From the NCBI RefSeq assembly GCF_014529535.1, contig NW_023503307.1:4960599-5024598 (forward strand): a DNA stretch of 64,000 bases, read 5' to 3'. Position numbers and translations under genes: made by a program. Below the pieces are notes generated by a model that saw only the letters and a program-made list of their open reading frames with translations, was not told where the DNA came from and did no database searches. This document shows, piece after piece, positions 1 through 15,200 of the stretch (positions are counted from its first letter, which is position 1; each line of letters begins with the position of its first letter). The stretch comes from Bradysia coprophila. Its lineage: Eukaryota; Arthropoda; Insecta; Diptera; Sciaridae.

Positions 1-3000
1 GCAGGTGAACCAGGAAAACTACACGATTGACCTGTTAAGAATAAAATTTATGAAATCGGTTTCTTTTCATGTAGAACCAAATATTTTTTTAAAAGAAAAA
101 AACTAGAATATTGTCTTGAACACAGAGGTTGGACAAATGTCCCTATTAAAAAAAAAAGTTTCTCTATATGTTTCCAAGTGTAGAATTCGGATCGGAGTCG
201 AGGGAGGACTCACTTCAGTAAATCTCAGTAAATCAAAAATGTGTTTTCATTAATTAAGAACATTTGTGTGGTATTACGGCGATTAGGATGTTTGTTGTGA
301 TATTGACATAAAAAAAATATTTTCTGTGATTTACTGACTCCGAAATGTGTCCTCCTCACTCGTAGTACATAAATTTATCATATTATCCTTTTCTGAACGA
401 GTGATGTGTTCTAGACAAGAATTTATAGTGAAATGTATAGTAAAACAGTAAAACTAAAGAAGGACATGCCCTGGTGACCACTTAGAACTAAAAGTGACAA
501 GACATAAGGTGCAATATTTAGTGTTTCGTTTACCGGCTATAAAAGGTCAACTGAGAGAAGACACGTACGATTGTAAAGTAAAAGTGTTAAATCAAAACAG
601 GCAGTTTTTGGTCAGAACCTATTACTGCTATATTGATTTACCTAATAAACTGAAATTTACCGATGTTTTCCAAAAAAAAATCGTTAAATCCAGTAAAAAT
701 GTTTCTGCAAATTTTCGATAAATGAATTTACCAATAATAGGGCAACTGCAAGAATTTCACTTAGTGAAGAACTGAGCAACAATTTGCACCAACAATTTAA
801 CTATCGGTTTCCCCCTTGAACCACTTTTTTGGATTACAGAAATTACAGAGGCAGAGCCAATCAAGAATGAGGATTCTCCAAAATTTGGATAGATCATCAT
901 TCATCACCCACCAGCAATGCTACACATTAAACAAATGCTGACGATACGCTACGTGTAGGTTTAAAATTGATGTTTTTTTTTGTTTAAAAAAAAATATCTT
1001 ATTCTACTACATCATTGAACTGGTTATGAGAATTCGGAATATCCGGTATTTATAAGTGCTCCCATTGAAGTAATAAACGATTTTCGATTATTGGTCCGAC
1101 CGTCATTGTTTATATCGCCTACATATGTATGTAATACGAATCGTTTTACTCTTAACCGAAATTTCTATTCATTTTTTTCGGTTTTGTTTTTGTTTTATAC
1201 TCCTCGTATGCGATTAACCTATTTTTTTCGGGTAATAAAAAAAAAAAAAAAATTATTAAAACCGAAATATTTAAAAACTTGCTGACAGTAAGGCATAATA
1301 AAATATTAAAGAAATCTTTCAACAGGTACATATTATACGTGAAGATTAAAAAAGATTGTTTTTTCTCTCTCTTTTATTTTAAATGTACTTGTTGACGATA
1401 CAACTATTTAGCAGCATTAAATTAATTTTAAAATTCTTTAAAAGACTTTCCGCTCAAAGATTTTTTTTTGTTAAATTAAAGGTCGTGACTATGAAATTGA
1501 TTTTCTTTTCTAACAAAATCACAAAAATTTATGGGATCACTTATTTGATGTTAATGGCGAAATTTAAATTGATTTTTTTTTGCCCCAGCAAAATATTTGG
1601 CTTTTGTTGTGTTGAAAAGAGGTTTTATGTTGTAAGACAGATGGTGGTATGAATATTATATCCATCATTGTTTGATTATTTATTGTTCTTAGCCTTAACC
1701 TTTGAATTTTTTTTTTATTTGAAAAATTACTCAAAATCACAATCTTATTAAAGGGTATGCGTGTAGTCTCTAATTAAAATAAGAAGAAGAAAAAACTTGT
1801 AAAAACTTATTATTATCACACGCAATTTATTATGTATTCATGGGTACGTATATACGTATACAAGTGATATGGGAAAGTAATAATTTCTGCATTGAAATTT
1901 TCGTGTGAATTATGGTAGATATTTTTGAGATTTTTACTCAGCAATTTTATAATAAAACATTATTTTTTCGCGAAGGATTTATTATGGCAAGTTAAACGAG
2001 AATTTATATTTTCTTCTTTGCATTTTATAAACCTTAAAAAAATATTTTCTTTATATTTGTGCATTGCTCGATAGAGAGTGTTCTCATGGAAATTTATGAT
2101 TTAACTCAAAAACATAACAAATCTTAAATAATTATTATTTTACAGTGGAATTCAGGTCAGTCAGGTGCTTAATGTTGGGTTGGTTTCAGTATGTACATTT
2201 AGTATTTTATAATTTTTGCGCGTTTTAAATTTATATCTCTAACCGCACCACACTCAGAGACAGACCAGATATATAACGTAAGATATGCCTACGAAATATG
2301 AGATTTGTTTTATGTCAGGAAAATGCAAAACAGAAATTATTTTTATTAAAGATCAGAATTCCTTACAGTGTACTGACAGAACGAGTCGAAGACCCATTCA
2401 AATCAATGAAATATTAATTTGTTTTGACTTTATTTCTAACATTTACACAATCAAAATGTGGAAATAATAAAATCTTATTTGCTACGGTTTCATTTTGATT
2501 TTTGGTTTGTATTTGAAAGATATTTCGATTATGGTTGGTTGCGTTCTATTTATGCCTTTACAACAAATGTGGTCGTCGTCGCACAGTTCTATTCGAAATC
2601 TCTCTAGCGGAAATGAGAATTAGATTGGAGTCTCAATCAGTTAACGAAGGTCCTCGACACACGAAACGTCCTCATCGCATAAAAATTAATCCTTACTGAT
2701 GGTTCAATTAAGATCATTTTGTAATCAGTGAGTGTATCAGTGTGGAATACAAAAATCTTTTACTGCAATTGTTTTAACATACATAGGCAAAGATTTGCTC
2801 ACCGCTTATTTTTGTTGTTGTTGTCAATAAATAGATGACTGTTGTATTCAAAGACTTTTTAAAATTTACTACTGAACTTAGTTCAGTACTACAAATTTTG
2901 ATTTAGTCTAGTCGACTTTAATCACTGTACGTCTAAAAAACAGAAGTGGTATCATTAGAAAGCAGTTATGTCATAAGTCAAGATCAGTTTCTGTTGAGAT

Positions 3001-6000
3001 TTGTATATCAGTTCGTAGAGTAATTAGTTGAGAAAAGTTTCAAAGGGGTGCGTGAAATTTTATGATTTTTTTAAAACGGATATCATCTATGCCCATTTAC
3101 CTAAGTGATGTTTTTAGATCCCCCAGAGTCACTCTACGTAGAACCACAGTCTCTTTTTTAGTACATTGAGTTTCAACTTTATTTTGGTTCAGTAGGTTCG
3201 AGATTGGATACATCAACTTTGAAAACGACAGTAAACGACTATTATTCAACTTTCGGTTACGGGTTACAAAAAGGCAATTTTTATGTAAAAAATGTCGATT
3301 TCACAGAGAAAATGAATTTAATCATTTATTCGGCATATGTGCTTTCAAAATGTTGTGTGTACTCTAATATTGGTTGTATAACTACCATTAGCTAGAGATT
3401 TCCTATCTTTTTTTTACGAAAATCAACTAAAACTAACAATATCACTAAAAAGCACAATAAATTTTTAAAATTTCATAAGAACTTAATCCATCAAAACCTT
3501 CTTTCTGAATAAATTTATCGAAATAAAATTTGGTAATTTGGTCAGAAAAACACCAAATATTCACCTTTCGTTTTCAATTATAAATTTTATAGTTACGAAA
3601 AAAAAAAGATTTAGACAAAAAAAAACTAAAAATTTTCGCCTCAATTTAAATTTCATATTTTAAAACTCACGTAAAATATGCTATTTAAAGCATAAAACCT
3701 TAAGCACCAAAAAATACCGGCTGACTGAACATGAGCACATTTGAGTATAAATTTTTAAATTAACAAAAATTACAATAATTACTTCTAAACATAAGTCAGT
3801 ACGATCCAGTGTCGAGTTGCATAACCAATTACATTTTTTTTGTAAAAGAAGAAAAGAAGAGGAAAAAAACGGCAACCAACTTTTATACCAGATGCACATA
3901 CCACTATATACTTGATAGAAGAAAAGTTGTTTTAACCGTAATCTATATGATACACTGATAGCATTTTAAGCGTAGAAGAAATGCTCGAATGTTCGTTATG
4001 TTCGTATGTTTTTTTTTCTGGTGCTGTGTTGAACTTTTTATTTTTAATAAAATAAGTAAACAAGGAACATGATGAAAAGAGTTCTAGTAAAGTGGAAATA
4101 AGCTAACTGTAGTTTTCTTACGGACGATAAAATAGTCCAAACGAAACTTCGTTGGTGATTATTTTTATGAAACAATTTAATGTTAGGATTTGTATCCAAA
4201 CGATGCACTTTAACAATACCGAAAGAATTTTACGCCTTATTATCTTATTCAATAAATAAAATGCATCCATAATCGATGTAATAAATGTTCTGTGAACTAT
4301 AGAGAGAGGATAAAAAAAATTCTTCACCGACTAGACATGATAATGTTTTCTATTGTGCACAATGTCGTTTAGATATGAAATGGTTATTTTTTTCGATGAT
4401 GGTTAGAAGAACAAAAATCCGAAAAACATATCAACCCATACGGGTTGGGTTCTGATCCATATCGGTACACAAAGTTGTTGTATTTGTACGAAAGAATTTG
4501 GTTGTAGGTTTTTTGATTGTGGCGAAACATATTTTAATACTTATTTTGAATCTATTTGGTCCCCTGTTTCGGTTGCCACAACGACTTTCGCTTCTAAAAT
4601 TTTTAATGAAATAATACATGTTGACAGTAGTGCGATCGAAGTAGTGCGTTAATGGATTTTCATGCATATATTTAAGCACTAGTGCGTAAAAGGAACGTTT
4701 GTAAAACTGAGGATCCCACTTCTGTCCATTTCTGTTCCTAAACCGGAATTTTGCGCATTCGATGTGTTGTCAACCCCGTCTTCGGCTCAGTCGGATAATT
4801 GTCTGATGCAGATTATAACCATTCTGTGAGTAATATCATAAAATTCTACTTTTAAACTTCTGAACTAATAATAGCTAGATGTTGAAAAAGGTCAAAAAGG
4901 CAGTAGTCGTCAGAGAAAACCTTGAAAAAAATATTTTTCAAGAAATTTGAGAAATTTTGTGACTTTAAAAAATTGCAGAATTTTTTGTGAAATTAATTTT
5001 TTATTTTTTTCCCTAGCAACTTAAAATGGAAAGGAATGAAAACCATCTCACAGTCCCTTGACATTTTTTCTAACGGCTGACAAAATACTGTTGTCGTAGG
5101 TAGAGTCTTAGAATGGTAAATTAAACAAATACATAAAAAAGCGAATCGTATTAATACTCAAAAACAACAACAACAACCACCGCACCGATGAATGGAACAA
5201 TAAAACTATATTTAAATGTTAAAACGGAATTGTTCTAAGCTTGAGGCCAGACACAAGAATCGATAACAATTAAAATAGTTTGCATACCATTTTCTTAGCG
5301 AATGAATCGTGATCGTAATATTAAAACGATAGAATTGGAATGATACGTGCTAAAAGTCATTAGAGTTGCTTCACTCGTTTGAATAATAAATTCAACTGCA
5401 CCATAAATATATTCACAAAAGAAAGAAAGAAACAAACTCATTGGAAATGAGGCTGGTCGATTAATCATATCTGGTAGGAGTTTCCCTTCGACAGATTTTA
5501 TTTTCCTAGTTTCCAGCTTTATGGTTCAATTATCTAACTCTTGGATAATTGCTGATGAGATTTCCATTAACAAACAGTGGCTAACTTTTAGAAACCAGTC
5601 GGTGTAATTACAAATTTTTGTTAGTCTAAATCCACATATTTTGAGAGTTCTTTAAAGGTACCAACTGAATGTCTTAGAGGCACCATTTCACATACCAAAT
5701 AAATGCGCTTCAAGTCAAGTATTGATCAATTAGTTTTGGTGTTTTTATTAAAAATTCTTTCGCACTGTGTGAGAATAGAGTTGCGCTCTACTTTACACAT
5801 ATTTAATTGTTGTTTTCGTTATTATTGAACGTACGAAACTTATTCTACAGATCCAGTCCTCTCATCCCACATATATTTTCTATGGAAATAACAGTTGGCA
5901 CTGATGGCGACTAGGAGATAACGGTATTTTTCACTATTTTTTAAAGTTACTATGTAATATGCCCTACAGGGACCACATTAATGAAAATATTTTAGTGAAT

Positions 6001-9000
6001 TTTCGCAAATTTTAGTGATGCTTCCCAATCGTAAAAATTACTAAATTCTCGCTTATTTCCGGTCCACAATAAACAAAACGTTGTTCCTAACTTATGCTAA
6101 AGGACTTCAGCATGCGTTAGGAAAAATAATATTCATTTAAGGGTTGGGTATGACACCCTAAGTAACATTGAAATGCTAAAAAAAATGTCGTTCTGTTCAG
6201 TTAAGGAAGGGAGTAGAACATAAGTATTTATTCAAGGGAAGTTCTTCCGGAAATTTAGGTTAGATTTTGCTTAGACACAGTGAAGCAATATGGCCTTAGA
6301 ACCGTACTCGAACGAGAGTATAGTTATTTCTGTAACGAGACACGAAACACGACCAGTAGGACTCTTGACTGTACCGAAAATAATGAAAGTTTACATAACA
6401 TTAATGCTTCAGCCCTTAATTTGTCTGCATTGTGTATCGGTTGGGATCCCGGCCTCAGAAATAAGTATTTTCGTAGAGAGTGGACGGTAAAGAAAATGCC
6501 AACAAAGAAAATTTACACAATAAACATCCAACCATCATCTACTTTTGATCTAATTCAAGCACGAAAGACTGGATGTTGCATCACACATAAATATCGACTG
6601 TTTTTTTGTAGCTTGATTGGAAACAAACTCTAGGTCGGATAAATAAAATCTAAAGAAGCCGTTCAAACTCAAACAGAACAATACAAAAATATATATCTAG
6701 CCTAACGACTCATTTTAAATCATTTTTATTTTCACAATAAACATATTTGGTGAATAGAGAAAAGAAAATATATCGTAATTGAACACCATAAGCAATACAC
6801 ATGGGTAAAGCCGTTCCAATATCTATCTATCCATACAATATAAATAAAATATATCGAAAGACCAATATAATTTTTGTATCAAACAGTTATTTCCTAACGT
6901 TTTATTTCTCGAACTTTTCTTGTTTAAAGAGTTACAATAACGTACTTCAGCATTATTATACAACCATACAATAATATACTGTGCGTTAAAATAGAACTTT
7001 ATTTTGAAGAAAATATTAAATATACTCAAAGCACAATGTGTTGATGGTTTAGCATATTAAATTTTATGTGATTTTAAATTATTATTGAAAATGATTTAAT
7101 CAGTTTCGAAGACATTTATTTATTGTTAAAAAGATTTAAATAATAAATGTTTTGCTTAATTTATTGAGAAGTTTAACAGAAGAAGAAGAAAAAAAAACAT
7201 GCGTACGGTATCTTTCGGTACGGAATGTGGGATTTTGATTCTGGGATATTAGTTAAGATAGAGTTTGTAGATGTATCCAAAAGATTTTCGCTTCATAATT
7301 TACATTTTATTTCAAATTTTATTGATTTATCAAACTGTTTCTAAAACATTTCATTTTTAAATTTCTCCAGAAGAATAAATATCATTGGTACGTATGAGCT
7401 TTTACAGCTGACAGGAATAAAAACCAAGACATTGGCTTAGGACTTAGTAGCATATCTTTGGCCAAGATATTCTTTAAGCCATGATGGCTCATTTTTGTGC
7501 AAATGTAGAACACAACATGATCTAAATTTGTGTACCTTTGCGCCATGGTAAAAAAAATACTTCAAGAATGTATTGGCCAAACGAAAGAATAGTTTAAAAG
7601 TCGTTCAAGGAATAAATTGACTTGTGATTTAAAATATTGGTTAAAGGAAAATTATTATGGTAGCCCTGGAAAAAAAATCGCCTATAACTTTACCAAATGG
7701 AAAGTGTATCATTCAAGGATACGATAGCTTACGATTTGTTGAAAATTGTTAATAATTCGATTTTATTTCTACTTTTATACTTCGTCATTGTTCGAATAGA
7801 CAACAAAATTCTTAGTTAGCTTTGTTCCTGAAAAACAACGAGAAATGAGCAAAACCTCCCAAAGTTCAACAAAAATCGGGTTTCGCAATAGTATGTAAGT
7901 ATACAAGTTATATAAAATTCACCTGCAGGCTTTGAAGCATATGTTGTATACCTAAATCCCATTCGTATACATTTTAAGCAATTTAAAAAAGGGGTTCACA
8001 AGAACATGACATGTTTCTGGTGATCGTTTCTTTCCAAAAAAAAAACCGTCTCATTTATGTATATAATTTATAATAAAATGTAAATGAGTGGTAAAAGATG
8101 ACTCACCGATGCCCTAAAGACAGAGCCCATCATAATGTACTCATACATTTTTTTGAATGCAAATTTCTTTATCCTTAGGCACGTCGCATGTTATTATGTG
8201 ATAGAAATTTTTGCGAGGCTAATATTCGAAAATATTTTTAAAATTTTCAACGTTCCACCAACCGTTCCATCGACTTGAAAACCCCCTAAATTACCGATTA
8301 ATATTTAATTCATCGATGGTTCACTACAACATTTTTTAAAGAAAAGAAATACCATGACGACGTCTGATATCTCGAAGAAGTGTTGAAGAAATGTTTCTTT
8401 TTTCGTGTGTCAAAATTACTAGACCGTTAAATGTTGTGTTTGCTTAAGTTCGCCATACATGTGTAGTGAATATTTTAATTCTTACAAGATTTAAGATCGC
8501 TGGTGTTTTTCTCTCTGTATCGACAACACTTTGAAGAAATATGTAACGAGAACATTGGCAATATGTTCTTCTAATAAACAAAAACAACAAAATTGCTCTA
8601 TTAGATCGATACAATTTACATGTTTTCTGAAAAAAAAAACAAGATCGGCACGCCTTTAACTGGGTCATCTCAATAGACAAAAATTCTTTGCATTTCAACC
8701 ATTCACCTACTAAACTAAAGCAATGCATTTGCATTTTCGCCCATTTATTATCACATCACTACGTTTGAACCATAAAAATCACTGCTTTAATATGTAAAGT
8801 GAATAGAATAATCATGGTAAATATTATGCTGTGAAGAACACACAGTTATTATACACCGCTACTAAACAGCTACATGTGGAAAACATTTTTTTCTTACATC
8901 AATCCGCATACTATCTGAATACATTTTCTTATTATTATTTACCAACCTGTGCTAATGTGTGTACTATGAGTGGTTCTTCAAGAATGAAAATAAAATACAA

Positions 9001-11499
9001 AATTTTTGTTGGTATATAGTGAAATATAGAGATGAGACTATATATAGCTTGTTGCTAACTTTTATTCGATTACGAGTTTCAAATCAAAATAGCGGTATTT
9101 AGCACACGAGCATTTCCTACCCAAAAATATTTATAGAAAAAATTCGTAAAGTGAAAAATTATCGGTGATTTTGTTAAAAAAAATAGAATTTTTCAAAAAT
9201 AAATCATTTTTTATAGGAATGATTAACCTTTTTCGGTTGGCTGTTATCAACAATAATGAGTACTCAGTATGGTGTTCTTTCATAAACCAAATGTATGAAG
9301 TAATAGATTATAATGTAGATACTGTGTAGGTAGATACTGCAACTCTATTTAAACCTATCCAAAAAATGCTGAGATGCAAAAAGTAATACATTCGAAAAAT
9401 TAGAGCAACGTTCAAGTATGGTCTTAGTAAAACTGATCAATAGTTCAACTTTAGTTCAACTAAAGTGAATTTGTTTACAAAGGATCCCATCGATGTATTT
9501 ACTATAAATATATGAAAATATGAAGTAGCTCAAAGTAATGTTTAGCAGATTGCACACCGCAATAGAACAATAGAATTGAACCAATTCAAGTTAGCCAAAG
9601 AAAGTGGAGCATTGAAAGCGGTGACGAACTTCATCATCTATAAATTGTATTATCCATAGATCTATTAATATCCGTGGATGTTGTGTTTGATCACGATAGT
9701 AAAGTAAGTTGGCAGGATCAATTCCTTTTAAATTAAAATTTGGCTCTTGCCACTGAACTAAATAGTAATTTATTAACATTTGTGTTCACTTCCCAAGATC
9801 TAAGCCTTTTTATGAAATAAAAGTTCCCTCTTCGAATCAACATCTCCTGCCTGCCTATGTCTTTACTATGTCGCTGTCTGGTAACATTTGAGCTATTCCA
9901 TGCTCTCACTGTTAAATCGTTTTTTGCTTAAGATGAGACTACATGTCATCGATTTAAAAACTCTGTAAATTGAAGAGGGATGAAGACTGCTCTCCTGTGG
10001 ACAAAGAACTTTCCTGCTGGAGTGTTGAACAGTTGAATTATTCTTCACGAAATTAAAGAACAGAAAAACAATTTGGAGGCTGCATCTTTCGTTTTGTGCA
10101 AGAATTGAATAATCTTCATTTACAATTTACCTTCCATGATTGATGTTATTGAAACAATGATTTGTTTCTATATGTGAGAAAAAAGGAGCCTATACATCAA
10201 ACCATAAAGCGGTACCATTTGAAAAAAAATGGATTCGATTTCCCATATTGCAGTGACTTATCATTATCTTCTCATAACATATCTCGAAAAATGCAACTAC
10301 CTACACCATATGTGCGAAATTATAAAATAATATTTTTTGCGCTTCATGTGGAGATTCTATACGTACCATTACATACATTGTAATGTAGGCATCTAATGTA
10401 TGGAATGAACGAAGATAAACAACCAACCGTCATATTTCGATGCATGCCAAAGCAATCTTATTCTGTACTCAGTTCTAGTTTGATGCTTTTATTCCATAAT
10501 TTCTTCAATTAACTTTATTTCTTATTTATGATTGAAAAGTGAGCGCATTAATGCGATGCGCTCGCGGTTCTAATTTATATTACAAAATAATGATGCTTTG
10601 AAAAATTTATAATAGAAGGAACGGTTGACGGAGAACTCGTATGCATCGAATCGAGTGACTTCAACTGATTAAAATAAAATGCAATGTTAAGCAAGTGGCA
10701 TTGACTTTTATGTTTCATTTTAATTGAATCGAAATGGAGTTGTTCTTATTTACTAAACAACAATGCGATAGAATGAAAGATTTTACCTTTCGTCACCTGT
10801 TTTGAATCATTCGAATATATATCAAGTAGAATCGATTTGAAATGACTGTAGTCTGACACAATTGCGAGTAGTTTCAAGATATTGCTTTGGATGGACAATA
10901 AATTTTAATTGAGTCGTATGTAGAACCGGCTCTTCCTTGTTGTATAGTTTCAATTTAAAACATGACAATGTTGCCACATAAGGCCAATACATTGCGGATC
11001 ATTTCTCTTCGATAATATTTATCTTTATACGAGTCGCTTGTCGCAATGAATACACCATTCGCACATACCACCAGGACTCGCTCTTGAATCAGAAATTACA
11101 TTTATATCTAAATCGAATTAATTGAAACGCAATGAACCATGCTCCTGTTTGGAACTGCCAGTGTGGACTAACGAGTCTACCGTGATGTTGAAGATCATGG
11201 ATTAAAATTGTTGCTATCGCAAAGGTAAAACACGAAGTAGTTAAAAGTAAAATTGGTTCAAAGAATGAGTAGAAGACCTTTTTGAAAATTGGAAATGGAC
11301 ATAAAAGTAAAGTAAGAAGATTGCTTGATAGAGACATAGTGAACATATTATGAAATGTTGCTGTACCAACCATGAAAACTATCGATCAAAAATCGAAACA
11401 AAAATTATGATCCTTACAGGTACTGAAAGTTCCTTAAACTTTCTTCAATTGTAATCCAAAGCTAAAAATATGTTTCAGCAAAATCTTAGAATTACTTAC
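1..11499. other. Gene-free AT-rich stretch, probably intronic
   Basis: I see no convincing exon here. Open frames are short, overlap one another and lack splice context or recognisable motifs; a 117-codon plus-strand frame at 6280-6633 is overlapped by another open frame and is taken as chance. The stretch lies downstream (minus strand) of a signal-peptide exon that ends in a strong donor, so it is probably that gene's first intron. One interspersed repeat copy sits at 4621-4815. Confidence 0.5.
4621..4815. repeat. Interspersed repeat, copy 1 (second copy at 20574-20790)
   Basis: This block aligns along most of its length with 20574-20790: shared blocks include AGTGCGT.AATGGATTTTCA, CACTAGTGCG.AAAAG, GATCCCAC and GATGTGTTGTCAACC followed by a GC-richer centre. 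The end carries the GATGTGT motif and part of a hairpin. It is a dispersed non-coding element of unknown family, more decayed on its right side than the second copy. Confidence 0.7.
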
Positions 11500-12240
11500 C
11501 ATAAGTTATGTGAATTATCCATATAAGACCCAGCAATGTAAAATAATTGAAACAGAATTTCGTTGAATTCATTTTGGCTAATTTTAATATTAATTTAAGA
11601 AGTCTCCAGTCCTCTCTTTAAATCGATTTCGTTTCGTCAGCTACTCGACACACAAAACAATCTTACTCCCAGGATATTAAAGTAATCCCAATAAAAACTT
11701 GACGTCGATTTAATCCTTTACTCAATTCACTTTTTCAGGTCATATTTAACACATTCGGTAAATATTATTAATCCGATCGAACATTATGTTTTAACTTGGC
11801 ATTTCCGAGTTAAAACACGAAAATATTCTTAATTCACACAAAAACCGAAAACATTAATTATTTTTCCGTATTTTTATTTCCCGTTAAACAGCGAAAAAAA
11901 ACCGAACCGAACCTTCTTCACGTAAAAAAACAAATAAAATAAATTTATTAAAATCGGCGACGCTGGCCGCGGCCTACAAAATCAATAATAGAAATATATA
12001 AAACGTACATATACACACCAGCAAAATTTTTTTTTTTTTTTTATTTTCGAAATATTAACCGCAAAACCAGATCTACAAAAGAAAGTAATTTCTTTTAACA
12101 AAAAACCGCAAAAAGTATGCTCTTTTATCGTCGTTTTAAAAATGTCTTGGCTCAAACGCGCGCTTATTCAATATACAAAAATTTATTCGTTTCTCTTCTC
12201 TGCTCAGACGTCCGATTCACGTGAAAGGCGTTCATACACT
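11500..12240 (-). CDS. First exon of an unidentified secreted or membrane protein (signal peptide exon)
   Basis: On the minus strand an ATG at 11572-11570 opens a 24-codon run (MNSTKFCFNYFTLL then a hydrophobic segment ending ITYG) and stops at a perfect donor, G|GTAAGTAAT, after position 11500. A short start, a long hydrophobic core and a small residue at the end make a typical cleavable signal peptide. The intron is phase 1, which is usual after signal-peptide exons of cell-surface proteins with Ig or similar modules (family knowledge, not proof). The region 12240-11573 would be a leader of about 670 nt starting at an initiator/DPE promoter. I could not find the next exon, which may lie outside the left edge, so the product stays unnamed. 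Confidence 0.6.
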
Positions 12241-12242
12241 GA
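12208..12242 (-). promoter_or_regulatory. Initiator plus DPE core promoter
   Basis: Read on the minus strand, TCAGTG (A+1 at 12240) matches the arthropod initiator TCAGTY closely. At exactly +28 to +32 from that A, positions 12213-12209 read GGACG, a full match to the DPE consensus RGWYV. No TATA box is evident at -30. This spacing is diagnostic for DPE promoters and places the start about 670 nt upstream of the signal-peptide ATG. Confidence 0.6.
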
Positions 12243-12289
12243 CTTCGCTATGCGGAGAACAGTACAGATAAAATTTCTTTGAAAAATGT

Positions 12290-15200
12290 TAAAAATAATA
12301 ATACTCAACCGAGACCAACAACAACCATTCCGCTGGAGTGTTTTTGATGTTGATGATGTGCAACCGAACCATGATTGTATTACAAGAAGTCCCCTACTTT
12401 TCCTTCCTCATATTATAACGTTCATTATAATAGTGTGTATATTTTCGCTTAATATTTTTATTACATTTTCATATCATAATATAATCGTACCAGGTGAATT
12501 GATGTTTCATTCATGTTACTGTATTTTATAAGAATATATATTCGTACGTGGTAAATACACAATGTTTGTAACTTGTGGGCCTCTTCAATTTTTTTTTGTT
12601 TAACTGAGATGGTCTGGTATTATTTTGTACTTGTTGTGTTAAATTTACAGTACCGTGAAGACGTATAATATTTCATGTTTCTGATGATTTCAGTTTTCGT
12701 TCGAATAAAGGGAAGCTTCTTATAATAACAAACATATGGTCTTAACTGGACTGACTATGGCTTATTACCATAAATAGAAACCTTAAATATATTTTTGGTT
12801 AGGTTCTAAACTCTCTCTCTATCCAAGCATTTATATTGTACGTCAATGAATTCAGAACAATTAATATGTTAAATATTTTACACTGAAGCACCGTTGTCCT
12901 ACATGTTGCTCGATTTGTATTAATTCTCGCTTTTACGGTCATTTCATCGATATATGTATACGGCGAAAAAAAAACGTGTTAAGTGATGGAATACAATTAT
13001 TATGTGTACAACGAATCGACGGGAAAAGCATGTTTCATTTCTGCATACGTATGTGCAATGTGCATGGTAGACAGGTTTATAAATAACATAAAATTAAAAC
13101 AACCCTCCAGACAAACGCTTTACAATTTTTTTTGTATGTCCAGTATTATTATAATTTGCAAGAAATCTTATCAAAGGGACCGTCCATAAAAGATGTCCAA
13201 CACGAAGGGGAGGAAGCGGTCTGGAAAGGTTTGACACGCCATGCATGTTATAGGTATTGCAAAAGAAATGTGCAAAAAGAAGAGCTCAAAAATTCTGAAA
13301 ATTGAATTGATGTCTTTTATGGATTACCCCCCAAAAAAATGTGCTTTGGAGCGTTACCAACTGCATTCTACACATCTTCACGCGATGGAATTTTGTTTTA
13401 TTTTTTTTTTATTTTTTACTTAACCGAAAGAAGGATATAAGACATTTGCCCAAATCTTTGTGTCCAACATGCCGGACAAATTATGTCTAGGAGCGCTTCT
13501 TTTGAATTGCGACGTACCAAAATCTCCAGTACTTTTTGAAGAGCGACCTATATATGACTCGATATCTAGCCAATACCCCAAAACCCTTTTCAGATATTTC
13601 CTATATGCGCTAGGTGTGGTACACAAAGCACCATATCTACAGGAAGAGTAGGACATTGATGACCTGTCGTTCAATTTTTCGAACCTAATACCCCTGTGAG
13701 CGCACGATTCTAGTCTTCCAATGAGACCAAAGTCATTCATATGCCACGCTTCCTGTGGAACTGGCATTGGTAGTAAAAACACGATTTTCGTATTTAGTGC
13801 AGCGGCATGGCAAATAGAAAATATGCGAGACCGGTTTTGGGGTATTGTCATCAAGCCTCATCTAGACATAGAAAATTAGTCTTCACAAAAATTTGTCCCG
13901 ATTTTCGTATGTCGAAATTCAAAAGCATTGCTGTACTTGAAAAAATTATAGAAAAATTAGCAAACAATCACTTCTATGATTCTTCATCAAAAAAGAAAAG
14001 AACGGTTGACTTCAAGTGCACAGCTAACCGAATCAGTAACTAATTTTTTTTAACGCTTAACCTTAATTCAGTTGTAGGCGTATCCCGATTGTGGTTGAGA
14101 AAATTGGCAAATCTGGTACAATGCGACGTTAGAGCGTATATGTGTGACTATGTGTGAAAAATATTTCGCACATCATTTCGAAGCTAATTAGTTTTTATTT
14201 ATTCACAGAATAACTCATTGTAAAAATGAAGACGCGTTTCTTTTACAATGTCCCCCCAAAAAGAGTGTTTGGATATATAAAAGGTAAACTATACACACAG
14301 AATCGGTATGGAAATTATTGTTAAATATTTATTAAATGTTTATAATGAGTGCGCAAATACCTATAGGTATAAATGTGACACAAATTTTCTGTTGGATTTG
14401 ACATACATTTTTTTTTGTTCGTTCGTTGATATTCTGCGTTGAATTTCGGCCTAGTGAAATTTATTTATTTGTACACACGTCTACGACCATATAATATCAT
14501 GTATGTGACGTGTACATGCAATGAGTAAAAAGAACATTTTACAGAAAAAACAAAAAAAAAACTTCAAACCGACAAAAAATGTATTTCCTTACTATTATAC
14601 CTATTGCATTGATGAAGGTATTATGTGGACACCAATATCTAACAAACAATTTCGTCGTTATATATCCGCAAATTTGAGAAAAAGTAAAAGAAAAAAAATT
14701 AATCTTTTCCCTAACGCGCAACATATATACTATACCTACGTGTACATTACGTAATCACGCACGGACAAGTGGCCAAATGATCATCATCTCTACCTAACTT
14801 AATTATGTGCATGCAAATAATTTATGATACGGTTTCACTATAATCGATTTTAATAAATAATTATTTTGTTATACCATAATAACTACAATGATGGTGCATG
14901 ATGGTGATACAGTATTAATATACATTGTATATAACAGTGAAAGTGACCGGATGGACAGATTCTTCATTTTTGTTCATCTTATTTAATGTCCATTAATTAA
15001 AGCGTTATCATTTCAAATAACTTTGAGATTAGCTCGTTATAAAATTGGATGGATAGATATGCGTGTTTAACGGCAAGGGAAAAGGTATATACGTTTCGTG
15101 GTAAATTGTTTTTTTTTTATTTATTTGAATCACTTAAGTTTCAAGTCGTTTGTAATTCCTGCATATTCTAAGTTTGTATTTAATTTTAACTTTCTCCATT

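Noticed and set aside
6280-6633. 117-codon plus-strand frame
   Set aside because: No homology I recognise, overlapped by another frame, and its composition resembles flanking non-coding DNA.
13420-13854. 144-codon minus-strand frame as a host gene
   Set aside because: It overlaps opposite-strand frames, has no recognised domain or splice context, and resembles transposon debris at best.
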